Shown: one piece after another, positions 10,544-19,222 of the stretch | How the letters are laid out: each line of letters opens with the position of its first letter | Numbering within the stretch: position 1 is the first letter of the stretch | Assembly (NCBI RefSeq): GCF_000020505.1 | Contig: NC_011027.1 | Location: 1,658,001 to 1,722,000, forward strand | DNA from: Chlorobaculum parvum NCIB 8327 | Lineage (GTDB): Bacteria > Bacteroidota > Chlorobiia > Chlorobiales > Chlorobiaceae | Direction of reading: 5' to 3' | DNA: 64,000 nucleotides | Program-made: the position numbers and the translations under genes | The notes under the pieces: model-generated | The model's input: only the letters and a program-made list of their open reading frames with translations | What the model was told of the DNA's origin: nothing | Database searches by the model: none

Positions 10544-12664
10544 ATGTCAAAAAATATCTCCGCCGTTAAAAAGCTCTCAAGGAACCTGTGGTGGTCATGG
10601 GATACCGAAGCCAAAGAGCTGTTCAAAAATCTCTCGCCACTGCTGTGGGAGAAGGTCAATCACAACCCGGTGGAGCTGCTGCGGCACATCTCGGCAGAAG
10701 AGCTCGAAGCCCGCTGCTCGTGCGAGCTGGGCATCACCATCGACCAGGTCAGCAGGCGCTTTGAAGATTACCTTGCGGACAAGAACACCTGGGCGGCTAA
10801 CCACGCGCCCCAACTGCTTTCCAGACCGGTGGCCTATTTCAGCGCCGAGTTCGGCATCCACGAAAGTGTCCGGATTTACTCTGGCGGCCTCGGCATTCTC
10901 TCCGGCGATCACATCAAATCGGCCAGCGATCTCGGCCTCAACTTCATCGGCGTCACCCTTTTTTACAAAGAGGGCTATTTCCGCCAGTACCTGAACCAGG
11001 ATGGCTGGCAGAACGAAGATTACCCGCTGCAATACCCTGAAAGCCTGCCGGTCGAGAAGGTGACCGATGAAGACGGCAAGGATCTGATCATCGAGCTGAC
11101 CATCGCGCAGAGCACCGTGTATGCGCAAGCCTGGAGCCTGAAGGTCGGACGCGCCACGCTCTACCTGCTCGACACAAACATTCCGGCCAACGAAGCGCAC
11201 TACCGTGAAATCTGCTCGCGGGTCTATGGCGGCGACCAGAACATGCGCATCAATCAGGAGATTCTGCTCGGCATCGGCGGCGTCAAGCTGCTCAAGGCAC
11301 TGAAGCTCGATCCTGCGGTCTATCACATGAACGAGGGGCACTCGGCCTTCCTGACGCTTGAACTGCTTGCCGAACAGCTCGGCAAGGGGCTCTCCTACCA
11401 GGAGGCGAAAGCCAAAGTCAAGGAGCAGTGCGTCTTCACCACGCACACTCCTGTGCCTGCCGGCCACGACCGCTTTTCGAGAGACATGATGAGCTACACC
11501 TTCTCGAAATACCTGGGTCAAATCGGCATCGATTTCGAAGACATGATGAAGCTCGGGGCAGAAAATCCGGCGGACACCTCGGGACTGTTCACCATGACCG
11601 TGCTCGCCCTGCAACTCTCCCGCTGCGCCAATGGCGTCTCGAAGCTGCACGGCGAGGTTTCACGTGAGATGTGGAAGCACCTCTACGGCACCGACGACCC
11701 CAACCAGGTGCCGATCGGCCACATCACCAACGGTGTGCACACCAGAAGCTGGAGCAGCGGTTTCACCGACCGGTTCTGGAAAAACCATGCCGAAAGCATT
11801 GAAGAGCTGTTCTCGTCGAGAGAGTCTGCGGAAACTGTTCTGGCTCGTGTTTCCGACAGCGAACTGTGGTGCATGCGCTACCGTCTGAAGCGCAATCTTA
11901 TGGACTACATTTCGCGCTACCTGTCCAACCAGCTCTATCACCAGCACCAGTACACGCCGTACAAACCGGCGGACTCATCGAGATCGGCCAAAAGCATTCT
12001 GTCGCCCGACGTGCTGACCATCGGTTTCGCCCGGCGTTTCGCGACCTACAAGCGCGCTCCGCTCATCTTCCAGGATCTGGAGAGGCTGAACGCCATCGTC
12101 AACAATGCGAACATGCCGGTGCAGATCATCTTTGCCGGCAAAGCCCATCCGCACGACGATGCAGGCAAGGAGTACATCCGCCAGATCGTCGAACACTCGC
12201 GCCGCCCGCAGTTCCTCGGTAAAGTGATTTTCCTTGAGAACTACAATATCGGCGTGGCCAAGCGCCTCATTTCAGGCGTCGATGTCTGGCTGAACAACCC
12301 GGTCAGGCCGATGGAAGCCAGCGGCACCTCCGGCCAGAAAACCGTGCTGCACGGCGGCCTGAACCTGAGCATCATGGACGGCTGGTGGTGTGAGGCCTAC
12401 AACGGCACCAACGGCTGGTCGATCGGCAGCGGAGAGGAGAACGACAATTACGACGAGCAGTATCGCATCGATGCCGCCCACCTGTACGAAGTGCTCGAAC
12501 ACCAGGTCATTCCAACCTTCTACGAGCGCAACGAGCACAACATTCCGGTCAGGTGGCTGAAAAACGTGCGCAACGCCATTGCCTCCATCGCTCCGGTCTA
12601 TAACACCGACCGCATGGTCAAGGAGTACACCATGCGCTACTACCTCAATGACCAGCGTCCCTGA
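10544..12664 (+). CDS. glgP: Alpha-glucan (glycogen) phosphorylase
   Basis: Releases glucose 1-phosphate from glycogen. 706 residues, the shorter bacterial/archaeal form of the family rather than the ~800-residue MalP/GlgP form. Visible are SAEFGIHES with YSGGLGILSGDH (active-site segment, about 100-125), HMNEGHSAF, FTTHTPVPAGHD and the PLP-lysine region EASGTSGQK followed by NLSIMDGWWCEAYNG near the C-terminus. pyrD follows by 17 bp on the same strand. Green sulfur bacteria store glycogen, so it probably feeds glycolysis in the dark together with pfk, tpiA and gapA from this window. Confidence 0.95.
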   Translation: MSKNISAVKKLSRNLWWSWDTEAKELFKNLSPLLWEKVNHNPVELLRHISAEELEARCSCELGITIDQVSRRFEDYLADKNTWAANHAPQLLSRPVAYFSAEFGIHESVRIYSGGLGILSGDHIKSASDLGLNFIGVTLFYKEGYFRQYLNQDGWQNEDYPLQYPESLPVEKVTDEDGKDLIIELTIAQSTVYAQAWSLKVGRATLYLLDTNIPANEAHYREICSRVYGGDQNMRINQEILLGIGGVKLLKALKLDPAVYHMNEGHSAFLTLELLAEQLGKGLSYQEAKAKVKEQCVFTTHTPVPAGHDRFSRDMMSYTFSKYLGQIGIDFEDMMKLGAENPADTSGLFTMTVLALQLSRCANGVSKLHGEVSREMWKHLYGTDDPNQVPIGHITNGVHTRSWSSGFTDRFWKNHAESIEELFSSRESAETVLARVSDSELWCMRYRLKRNLMDYISRYLSNQLYHQHQYTPYKPADSSRSAKSILSPDVLTIGFARRFATYKRAPLIFQDLERLNAIVNNANMPVQIIFAGKAHPHDDAGKEYIRQIVEHSRRPQFLGKVIFLENYNIGVAKRLISGVDVWLNNPVRPMEASGTSGQKTVLHGGLNLSIMDGWWCEAYNGTNGWSIGSGEENDNYDEQYRIDAAHLYEVLEHQVIPTFYERNEHNIPVRWLKNVRNAIASIAPVYNTDRMVKEYTMRYYLNDQRP

Positions 12665-12681
12665 GCCATTAACAGAGTACC

Positions 12682-13623
12682 ATGACCTCATCAGCTTCAA
12701 CAGTTACCAACTCCCCTGCCGCCATCAATCTCGGCAGGGGTCTCGACCTCCGCTCGCCGGTCATGCTCGCCTCGGGCACCGTGTCTTACGGCGAAGAGCT
12801 TTCAAAACTCTGCGACCTGTCGAAAATCGGCGGACTGGTCACCAAAGCCATTTCGCCTGAGCCCCGCACGGGCAACCAGCCGCAGCGCATTGCTGAAACC
12901 TCGTGCGGCATAATCAACGCTATCGGACTGGCCAACGTCGGCCTCGACAAGTTTGTGTCGGACAAGGTTCCGTTTTTGCAGACAATCGGCACGCAGGTGA
13001 TCGTCAACATCGCAGGCAAGTCGATTGATGACTACTGTCAGGTGGTCGAACGGCTCGACCAGGTTGAAGGCATCGCCGCCTACGAGCTGAACCTGTCCTG
13101 CCCGAACGTGAAAGGTGAGTGCATGATCATGGGCGTCAGCCCGGACGCGACCCGCGAGATCGTCTCGACGTTGCGCAAGCTGACCGACCGTCACCTGATG
13201 GTCAAGCTCACGCCGAATGTCACCTCGATCAGCGCCATCGCACTGGCTGCTGAAGAGAGCGGAGCGGACTCGGTATCGCTCATCAACACCGTGGTCGGCA
13301 TGGCGATCGATTACCGCACCCGCAAGCCGCTTCTGAAGAATGTGACCGGCGGGCTGTCCGGCCCGGCTATCAAGCCGATTGCGCTGGCCAAGGTCTGGGA
13401 GGTATCGAATGCCGTCAAAATTCCGATCGTAGGCATGGGCGGTATCGCCTCGTTCGCCGATGCGATGGAGTTCCTGCTGGCAGGAGCCAGCGCCATCCAG
13501 ATCGGCACGATGAATTTCGTCTATCCCGACATTGGCGAAAAAATTGCTATCGAGATCGACAACTTCTTCTCGCAACCGGATGCGCCGTCGTTCCAGGAAT
13601 ATGTCGGCAGTCTGATCGTTTAA
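12682..13623 (+). CDS. pyrD: Dihydroorotate dehydrogenase, class 1B catalytic subunit
   Basis: Fourth step of pyrimidine synthesis, oxidising dihydroorotate to orotate. 313 residues of FMN TIM-barrel. The catalytic base is the cysteine in ELNLSCPNVKG, which marks class 1; the overall pattern (MLASGTVSYG, GLANVGLD, GLSGPAIKP, GMGGIAS) fits the 1B form, which normally pairs with an iron-sulfur/FAD subunit PyrK. No pyrK is next to it here. It lies 17 bp after glgP. Confidence 0.95.
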   Translation: MTSSASTVTNSPAAINLGRGLDLRSPVMLASGTVSYGEELSKLCDLSKIGGLVTKAISPEPRTGNQPQRIAETSCGIINAIGLANVGLDKFVSDKVPFLQTIGTQVIVNIAGKSIDDYCQVVERLDQVEGIAAYELNLSCPNVKGECMIMGVSPDATREIVSTLRKLTDRHLMVKLTPNVTSISAIALAAEESGADSVSLINTVVGMAIDYRTRKPLLKNVTGGLSGPAIKPIALAKVWEVSNAVKIPIVGMGGIASFADAMEFLLAGASAIQIGTMNFVYPDIGEKIAIEIDNFFSQPDAPSFQEYVGSLIV

Positions 13624-13624
13624 G

Positions 13625-14725
13625 CTACCTGCTGCGCCGATAGCCGGAGAATTTTTTCCGACGGCCGGCAGGAGACCTGAACACCGGTCGGGAATATTGG
13701 CGTTCCGTACGGCTACGATCAAGCAAAGAAGGCTTGACGAGATAGGCGATAATTCGCGCCTCGCTTTCACGAATATCCACATCGGACGGACCGGCATCGG
13801 AAAGAAGCTTCACGATCAAGGGCGCGCATTCAAACGCGATAAGCAAGAGCGTGATGAATGAAACCGCATTGGCCGATGAACGGCTGACGTCATCAGTCGA
13901 ATGGGTCAGAGCGCCAAGTGCCCAGTTGCGGTCTGCAAACCCCGCTTTTGAAGCCTTCTGATCGAGCAGCTCATCGGTGAACATGAGGTTGCTGTTTATG
14001 CCCTCCACCCCTTTCTGACGGTTCACGAACTCTTCGAGCGAAGCCAGTTCCCTGCCGAGATACTCCAGGCGGGCCTGCTTTGCCAGCACGACAGCCTCCT
14101 TGTTTTTCGCGTAACTGCCATAGCCCACAACTCCGGAGGTCGTGGAGGTCTTGTCGCCGAACACCTCGGCCTTCAGCTCGTCGCGCAAACGTCCCGTCTC
14201 CTTGTCGAGCTGGTCATATTCATTCCGGTACCTTGAGATCATGGAAAGCTCAAGCGCATATTTGGTCTTGAACGACTCCTGCAACCTCGCAATCTGCGCC
14301 TGCTGGTCGGCCAGATAACGCTCTTTGAGCTTCTCGCGGATCTCCTTGTCGAATATTTTGAGTTCAAGCGGACGGGCAATAACGATGGCGATGAGAACGG
14401 CAAGGACGATCCGGGGCGAAGCCTGAAAAAGCTGCGTCCAACCTTTTGAAGTTTTTTTGATGCTGGATACGATGTAACGGTCGAGATTGAAAATGGCCAG
14501 CCCCCAGATCACTCCAAACAGTATCGACGCGAGCCAGGCAAACGGGCTTCCCGCAAAGACGAAGTACAGGGCATACCCTCCCGAAAGAGCGGCGAACAGG
14601 GCTGTAAAAAAGATCGTCGCGCCGATACCGAGATATTTGGCGTGTTCGGTAGGGTATTTCTCGATGATCTCGATCGGAGTACCGGAACATATCCAGAAAA
14701 AACGCTGCAAACGCCCGTCATTCAT
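13625..14725 (-). CDS. DUF4407 family membrane protein
   Basis: 366 residues. The N-terminus (FFWICSGTPIEIIEKYPTE) and four hydrophobic segments (about 33-55, 60-80, 103-122 and 286-306) match DUF4407 membrane proteins. Between the third and fourth segments is a long charged, coiled-coil-like region (about 125-260) rich in E, K, Q and R, so the protein probably exposes a large helical domain. The C-terminus is very basic (many R and K). Function unknown. It is convergent with pyrD, with only one base between the stop codons. A 16-bp sequence upstream (14739-14754) is repeated upstream of trpE. Confidence 0.82.
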   Translation of the reverse strand: MNDGRLQRFFWICSGTPIEIIEKYPTEHAKYLGIGATIFFTALFAALSGGYALYFVFAGSPFAWLASILFGVIWGLAIFNLDRYIVSSIKKTSKGWTQLFQASPRIVLAVLIAIVIARPLELKIFDKEIREKLKERYLADQQAQIARLQESFKTKYALELSMISRYRNEYDQLDKETGRLRDELKAEVFGDKTSTTSGVVGYGSYAKNKEAVVLAKQARLEYLGRELASLEEFVNRQKGVEGINSNLMFTDELLDQKASKAGFADRNWALGALTHSTDDVSRSSANAVSFITLLLIAFECAPLIVKLLSDAGPSDVDIRESEARIIAYLVKPSLLDRSRTERQYSRPVFRSPAGRRKKFSGYRRSR

Positions 14726-14850
14726 GATATTGTCTCCGTCATATCATTACTCTGTCTTTTTCACATAATGCAATTTAAATCCCGGCGACAAACATTCATA
14801 TAAACTTTGCCGAGCCGGCTCGTATGGTTCTGTATTTGAGTGTTTTGTCC

Positions 14851-14856
14851 TATCTT
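14851..14856 (+). promoter_or_regulatory. Candidate -10 hexamer (TATCTT) for ispF
   Basis: TATCTT 41 bp before the ispF ATG, matching the recurrent box seen before other genes in this window. No clear -35 at 17-18 bp is visible. Confidence 0.35.
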
Positions 14857-14897
14857 CAGCTACAGATTGTTTCACTCATTTGAATCAACACCATACC

Positions 14898-15371
14898 ATG
14901 CGCATAGGAATCGGAATAGACGTTCACCAGTTTTCAGAAGACCGGAAACTCATTGTCGGCGGGGTTGAAGTGCCCTCCCCGGTCGGTCTTCTCGGCCACA
15001 GCGATGCCGATGTGCTGTTGCACGCCATCAGCGACGCCCTGCTCGGCGCGGCGGCTCTCGGCGACATCGGCAAGCACTTCCCAGACACCAGCCCCGACTA
15101 CAAGGACGCCGACAGCATGGAGCTACTGAAGCATGTCGGCAAGCTGCTTGAACAAGAGGGGTACAAGCCGGTCAACATCGATACCATGCTGCTGCTCGAA
15201 AAGCCGAAAATCGCCCCCTACATCGAACAGATGCGCCGCAATATCGCCAGCTGCCTCGACATGGACATGAACGACGTTTCGGTCAAGGCGACCACCAACG
15301 AAAAACTCGGCTACGTAGGCCGTCAGGAAGGCGCCTGCGCCCACGCAGTTTGTTTGATTGAAAAGAAATAA
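14898..15371 (+). CDS. ispF: 2-C-methyl-D-erythritol 2,4-cyclodiphosphate synthase
   Basis: Non-mevalonate isoprenoid pathway enzyme, needed for carotenoids, quinones and chlorophyll tails. 157 residues from ATG 14898, giving the normal family N-terminus [12 protein letters not shown]. The zinc ligands are in DVHQ (8-11) and the histidine of [23 protein letters not shown] and [14 protein letters not shown] are the substrate loops. An in-frame ATG 18 bp upstream adds six residues without family support. Confidence 0.96.
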   Translation: MRIGIGIDVHQFSEDRKLIVGGVEVPSPVGLLGHSDADVLLHAISDALLGAAALGDIGKHFPDTSPDYKDADSMELLKHVGKLLEQEGYKPVNIDTMLLLEKPKIAPYIEQMRRNIASCLDMDMNDVSVKATTNEKLGYVGRQEGACAHAVCLIEKK

Positions 15372-15464
15372 CTGAAGAGCACCTGTTTTTCAGCGACGTG
15401 AGCGGCTTGATGGCAAGTCGGACGGAGCGCAGCAAACGAGCCGCGCAACAGCGGAAAACTGCGC

Positions 15465-16736
15465 TCACCCCACTTCGCCACGGAGCACCTGCACAGGCAT
15501 GTAGCTCGTGGCTCTTCTGGCCGGACCTACCGAGGAGATCACGGCAATCACAATGCCGAAGGCAATCACGATGAGGTGCGCTTCCGGCGACTCGACCACC
15601 ATCAGCCGGTCGCTGCTGACTACGCCCGCCTGGCTCGGCTCGAAGCGAATCCTCGCGATCAGGGTGCAGATCAGGTGCCCCACCGGGCTGCCGAGCAACA
15701 CACCCAGCGTCCCCATCATCAACCCTTCGAGCATAAAGATGCGCGTAATGCTGCCGCGCTGCACGCCCATCGAGCGCAGAATCGCGATGTCCTTGACCTT
15801 CTGCAGCACCACGGTCGTCATGACCGACGACACACCGAGCCCCGCCACCACGAACACAAAGCTGACCAGCACCAGCGTGATGATGCCGTTTCGATTGTAG
15901 AAATCGATCACATTCCGATTGGCTTGGCTCCAGCTTTCGGTTTCGTACCCGGTCATCTTCTGGATCCTCGCCGCAAGCTCATCGGCCTTGTCAATATCGG
16001 CAATCCTCAATCCGATGCCGGTAACCGTATTGGACGAGAGCGCCTCCATACGCTGCGCCAGCGCAAGGTTAACGTACGCCTCGCTCTTGTCCTTGTTGTT
16101 GAAGCCACTCTTGAACCGCCCCACAACCATCACCGGATACTCGTTGCCATCCTTGTCCACCAGCATGATGGTGTCGCGGTACTTGACCTTCAGCTTCTCG
16201 GCCAGCAGCTCGCCGAGGATGATGCCGTTCGAGGTCCAGGCAAGTTCGGAGAGGGCTTCGGGTTCGAGCAGGTTTTTTTTCAGGTTCGCAATGCCCGATT
16301 CAAGCTGCGGCACCACTCCCTTGGCAAAGCAGGGTGTGTAGCGGTTTTTGTTGCGCGCCAGCAGCTTGCTGGTCACGTAAGGGGAAATGTCCTCGATCTC
16401 GGTGATCGGTTTGATGGTCTGCACAACCTGATTGTAGTTCTTGATCACCACCTTCTTGTCGGTAGTCACATTTTTGCGCACGAAAGCGATCTGCCCCGGA
16501 ATGAAGCCGAACAGGTTGTCCGGCACCTCCGGCACAACCCGATCGGCGCCGATGGTGATGTGCGGAGCAATATCGATCAGCTTGATGAACACGCTCTGCG
16601 ACGAACCCCGAGCAACCGCGATAGTGGTAATCATCATCGCCGAGCCGACCGCCACGCCGAGCGCCGTCAGAAGCGTCTGGCGCTTCCGCTCTCGAAGGTG
16701 CACCCAGGCAAATCGAAGCAGGTCGAGAAAGGTCAT
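15465..16736 (-). CDS. ABC transporter permease (MacB/LolE type)
   Basis: 423 residues. One N-terminal membrane segment (about 18-40) is followed by a large periplasmic MacB-like domain (about 45-280) and three C-terminal membrane segments (about 290-315, 345-370, 385-405) of the FtsX domain, the four-helix layout of LolCE/MacB permeases. Such permeases work with a LolD-like ATPase to extract lipoproteins or export peptides. No ATPase is adjacent. A LolD-type ATPase is encoded at 55224-55919 in this window, but pairing them is only a possibility. LolE versus MacB cannot be settled from this sequence. Confidence 0.85.
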   Translation of the reverse strand: MTFLDLLRFAWVHLRERKRQTLLTALGVAVGSAMMITTIAVARGSSQSVFIKLIDIAPHITIGADRVVPEVPDNLFGFIPGQIAFVRKNVTTDKKVVIKNYNQVVQTIKPITEIEDISPYVTSKLLARNKNRYTPCFAKGVVPQLESGIANLKKNLLEPEALSELAWTSNGIILGELLAEKLKVKYRDTIMLVDKDGNEYPVMVVGRFKSGFNNKDKSEAYVNLALAQRMEALSSNTVTGIGLRIADIDKADELAARIQKMTGYETESWSQANRNVIDFYNRNGIITLVLVSFVFVVAGLGVSSVMTTVVLQKVKDIAILRSMGVQRGSITRIFMLEGLMMGTLGVLLGSPVGHLICTLIARIRFEPSQAGVVSSDRLMVVESPEAHLIVIAFGIVIAVISSVGPARRATSYMPVQVLRGEVG

Positions 16737-16889
16737 AATCCAGCCGTTTCAGAATGGTTAGCCGCACCGTATTTCATCATGTTGCAATGAAATATCATTT
16801 GAATGCTCTATCTTGAAAACATACAATACGCCGTGCTTTCACTGGTGTATTTAATGAAATTAAGCCATCAAAACCTAACCCGAGCAACC

Positions 16890-16900
16890 AAGGAGGAGAG
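16890..16900 (+). promoter_or_regulatory. Strong Shine-Dalgarno fixing the GTG start of pfk
   Basis: AAGGAGGAGAG ends six bases before GTG 16907 and supports this non-ATG start. A TATCTT box lies further up at 16809-16814. Confidence 0.8.
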
Positions 16901-16906
16901 AGCATC

Positions 16907-18112
16907 GTGAAAAAAATCGGTATCCTGACCAGCGGAGGCGACTGCGGCGGACTGAACGCCGTCATTAAGGGCGCCGCGCTCATGGCCATGAACAAAGGCC
17001 TTGAACTCTATGTGATCCCCAACGGCTACGCCGGGCTGTACAACCTGCTGAATCAGGACCGCCTGGTGAAGTTCGATGCTGCGCGTCTGGACCAGTTCCA
17101 GGCAAGTTTCGCCGGTTCGGAAGCAGGCCATTCGAGGGTCAAGATCAAGGCGATCAGCAACCCCGACAAGTACAACCGCATCAAGAACGGTATGAAGAAG
17201 TTCGATCTCGACGCCCTCATCATCAGCGGCGGCGACGACTCGGGCAGCGTCATGATCGATCTGAACCAGAACGGCATCCAGTGCATCCACTGCCCGAAGA
17301 CGATGGACCTCGACTTGCAGACCTACTCGGTCGGCGGCGACTCCACCATCAACCGTATCGCCCAGTTCGTCGAGGATCTCAAAACCACCGGCCGCACGCA
17401 CAACCGCGTGCTCGTCACCGAGGTGTTCGGCCGCTATGCCGGTCACACGGCATTCCGCAGCGGCGTGGCTGCCGAGGCAGACTGCATCCTGATTCCGGAA
17501 ATTCCAGTGGACTGGGATGTGGTGTACGAACACGTCGTCGAACGCTTCACCCGCCGCATCCGCCAAAGCGACGTGCACAGCGGCACCTACACCATCGTGG
17601 TTGCCGAAGGCATGAAGAACGCCGATGGCACCGACATCGTCGATGAGTCGGCGGGCGTCGATGCGTTTGGCCACAAGAAGCTTGCTGGCGCGGGCAAGTA
17701 CGTCTGCCAGGAGATCAAAAAGCGCTTCAAGTCCGACCCCCGGATGCCGCTCTTCATGAAGGAGACCGGCATGTTCGTCGAGGGGATTTATGAAATTCCG
17801 GAGGTTCGCGAAGTGCATCCGGGCCACCTGGTGCGCGCCGGACACTCTTCGGCCTACGACATCAACTTCGGCTTCGAGGCTGGCGCGGCGGCGGTGCTGC
17901 TGCTGCTCGAAGGCAAAACCGGCGTCACCATCTCCAAGGTCAAGGGGCGCAAGATCGAGTACATCGAATCATCCAAGGCAATCGAACAGCGCTACGTCGA
18001 TCTGGACCAAGTCGCCATGTACGAAGCGATCGGCACCTGCTTCGGTAGGCCCCCTGCCGAGTACGACCCGATTCCCCGCGAAGTGGACGGCGTCTACGAG
18101 CGGATTTACTGA
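16907..18112 (+). CDS. pfkA: 6-phosphofructokinase, predicted pyrophosphate-dependent
   Basis: 401 residues, GTG start. Family motifs are SGGDCGGLNAVIKG (9-22), GGDDSGS and PKTMDLD, GGDSTI, VTEVFGRYAGH and a C-terminal GHLVRAGHSSAYD. In ATP-dependent enzymes the phosphate-donor site has glycine in GGDG and glycine in PGTID. Here these positions are D (GGDD) and K (PKTMD), the pair known to mark pyrophosphate-dependent enzymes, so PPi is the likely donor and the reaction would be reversible. The catalytic aspartates of the TxDxD motif are retained. The gene is monocistronic, followed by a long inverted repeat. Confidence 0.9.
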   Translation: MKKIGILTSGGDCGGLNAVIKGAALMAMNKGLELYVIPNGYAGLYNLLNQDRLVKFDAARLDQFQASFAGSEAGHSRVKIKAISNPDKYNRIKNGMKKFDLDALIISGGDDSGSVMIDLNQNGIQCIHCPKTMDLDLQTYSVGGDSTINRIAQFVEDLKTTGRTHNRVLVTEVFGRYAGHTAFRSGVAAEADCILIPEIPVDWDVVYEHVVERFTRRIRQSDVHSGTYTIVVAEGMKNADGTDIVDESAGVDAFGHKKLAGAGKYVCQEIKKRFKSDPRMPLFMKETGMFVEGIYEIPEVREVHPGHLVRAGHSSAYDINFGFEAGAAAVLLLLEGKTGVTISKVKGRKIEYIESSKAIEQRYVDLDQVAMYEAIGTCFGRPPAEYDPIPREVDGVYERIY

Positions 18113-18120
18113 GCAAACGC

Positions 18121-18164
18121 GGGCTGAGTTGACGTTGTGCATAAATCATACGTCAACTCAGCCC
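18121..18164. repeat. Perfect 15-bp inverted repeat after pfk
   Basis: GGGCTGAGTTGACGT (18121-18135) and its exact complement (18150-18164) are separated by 14 bases. It starts 8 bp after the pfk stop. No T-run follows, so it is not a classical terminator; it may stabilise the mRNA 3' end, act with Rho, or bind a protein. Confidence 0.8.
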
Positions 18165-18227
18165 ATACGTTCACTTCGGCTGATGCGCCGCCCTTTTCTT
18201 CCCGCACTCAAAATCCCCCATCGCCCG

Positions 18228-18256
18228 TTTTCAAAAACCTTAAAACAGACTATCTT
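18228..18256 (+). promoter_or_regulatory. Predicted promoter for ilvE
   Basis: TTTTCA (18228-18233), a 17-bp spacer and TATCTT (18251-18256), 44 bp before the ATG. It is supported by recurrence of the TATCTT box at similar positions elsewhere. Confidence 0.45.
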
Positions 18257-18300
18257 AGGAAAAATTCTGCACAGTTTTTTTCACTCAATGACCTCTGTTC

Positions 18301-19212
18301 ATGTACAACAAGCTTAAAATATGGATGAACGGCGAACTGGTTGACTGGAATGATGCCAAAATCCATGTCATGTCCCACGTCGCCCATTACGGTTCTTCAA
18401 CCTTCGAAGGCATCAGATGTTACGATACAGCCAAAGGCTCGGCAATCCTCTTCCTTGACGAACATGTCCGTCGTCTCTGGGAGTCATCGAAAATCTACCG
18501 CATAGAAATCCCCTATTCGGAAACCGAGATCAAGGACGCCATCATCGCAACGATCAAGGCAAACGGGCACAAAGCCTGCTACATCCGCCCGCTGGTGTAC
18601 CGCGGACAGGGTGCGCTTGGCGTCAATCCACACAGAGCCTCCATCGAAGTTGCCATCGCAACCTGGGAGTGGGGCTCCTACCTGGGTGAAGACGTGCTTG
18701 AAACCGGTGTGGACGTCAAAGTCTCTTCATGGCACCGACTCGCTCCGAATACCCTGCCTTCGTGGGCAAAAGCTGGCGGCAACTACATGAACTCCCAGCT
18801 CATCAAAATGGAGGCCATTTCGGATGGCTACGCCGAAGGGCTGGCGCTCGACCAGAACGGTTACGTTGCCGAGGGCAGTGGCGAAAACATCTTTGTGGTC
18901 AGGCATAATGTCCTCTACACTCCGTTTGCAGCGCAGTCCATCCTGCCGGGCTTCACCCGTCACGCAGTTATGGAGATCGCCAAAAAGCTGGGCTACGAAG
19001 TTCGGGAAACCCTCATTCCGAGAGAATCGCTCTATATCGCGGATGAAATTTTCCTGACCGGCACGGCCGCTGAAATCACCCCGGTCAGAAGCGTGGACAA
19101 GTACCCGGTCGGCCAGGAAAAACGCGGCCCGGTCACCGAAGCGTTGCAGCACGAGTACCTCAAAATCGTCCACTCCGGAGAGGATCCGTTCAACTGGCTG
19201 ACCTTTATTTGA
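18301..19212 (+). CDS. ilvE: Branched-chain amino acid aminotransferase
   Basis: Last step of valine, leucine and isoleucine synthesis, class IV PLP aminotransferase. 303 residues, close to E. coli IlvE. Visible are HYGSSTFEGIRCY (substrate loop, about 30-42), YIRPLVYRG, the PLP lysine in WAKAGGNYMNS, and AEGSGENIFVV, TGTAAEITPV in the cofactor site. holB begins 10 bp downstream, so the two are probably cotranscribed. Confidence 0.95.
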   Translation: MYNKLKIWMNGELVDWNDAKIHVMSHVAHYGSSTFEGIRCYDTAKGSAILFLDEHVRRLWESSKIYRIEIPYSETEIKDAIIATIKANGHKACYIRPLVYRGQGALGVNPHRASIEVAIATWEWGSYLGEDVLETGVDVKVSSWHRLAPNTLPSWAKAGGNYMNSQLIKMEAISDGYAEGLALDQNGYVAEGSGENIFVVRHNVLYTPFAAQSILPGFTRHAVMEIAKKLGYEVRETLIPRESLYIADEIFLTGTAAEITPVRSVDKYPVGQEKRGPVTEALQHEYLKIVHSGEDPFNWLTFI

Positions 19213-19222
19213 CCGGAAAGGC

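Noticed and set aside
10595-11650. 351-residue frame antisense to glgP
   Set aside because: Shadow of a certain gene; no start site or family pattern.
15576-16790. 404-residue frame antisense to the ABC permease
   Set aside because: Low-complexity H/R/D composition; the permease on the other strand has clear membrane segments.
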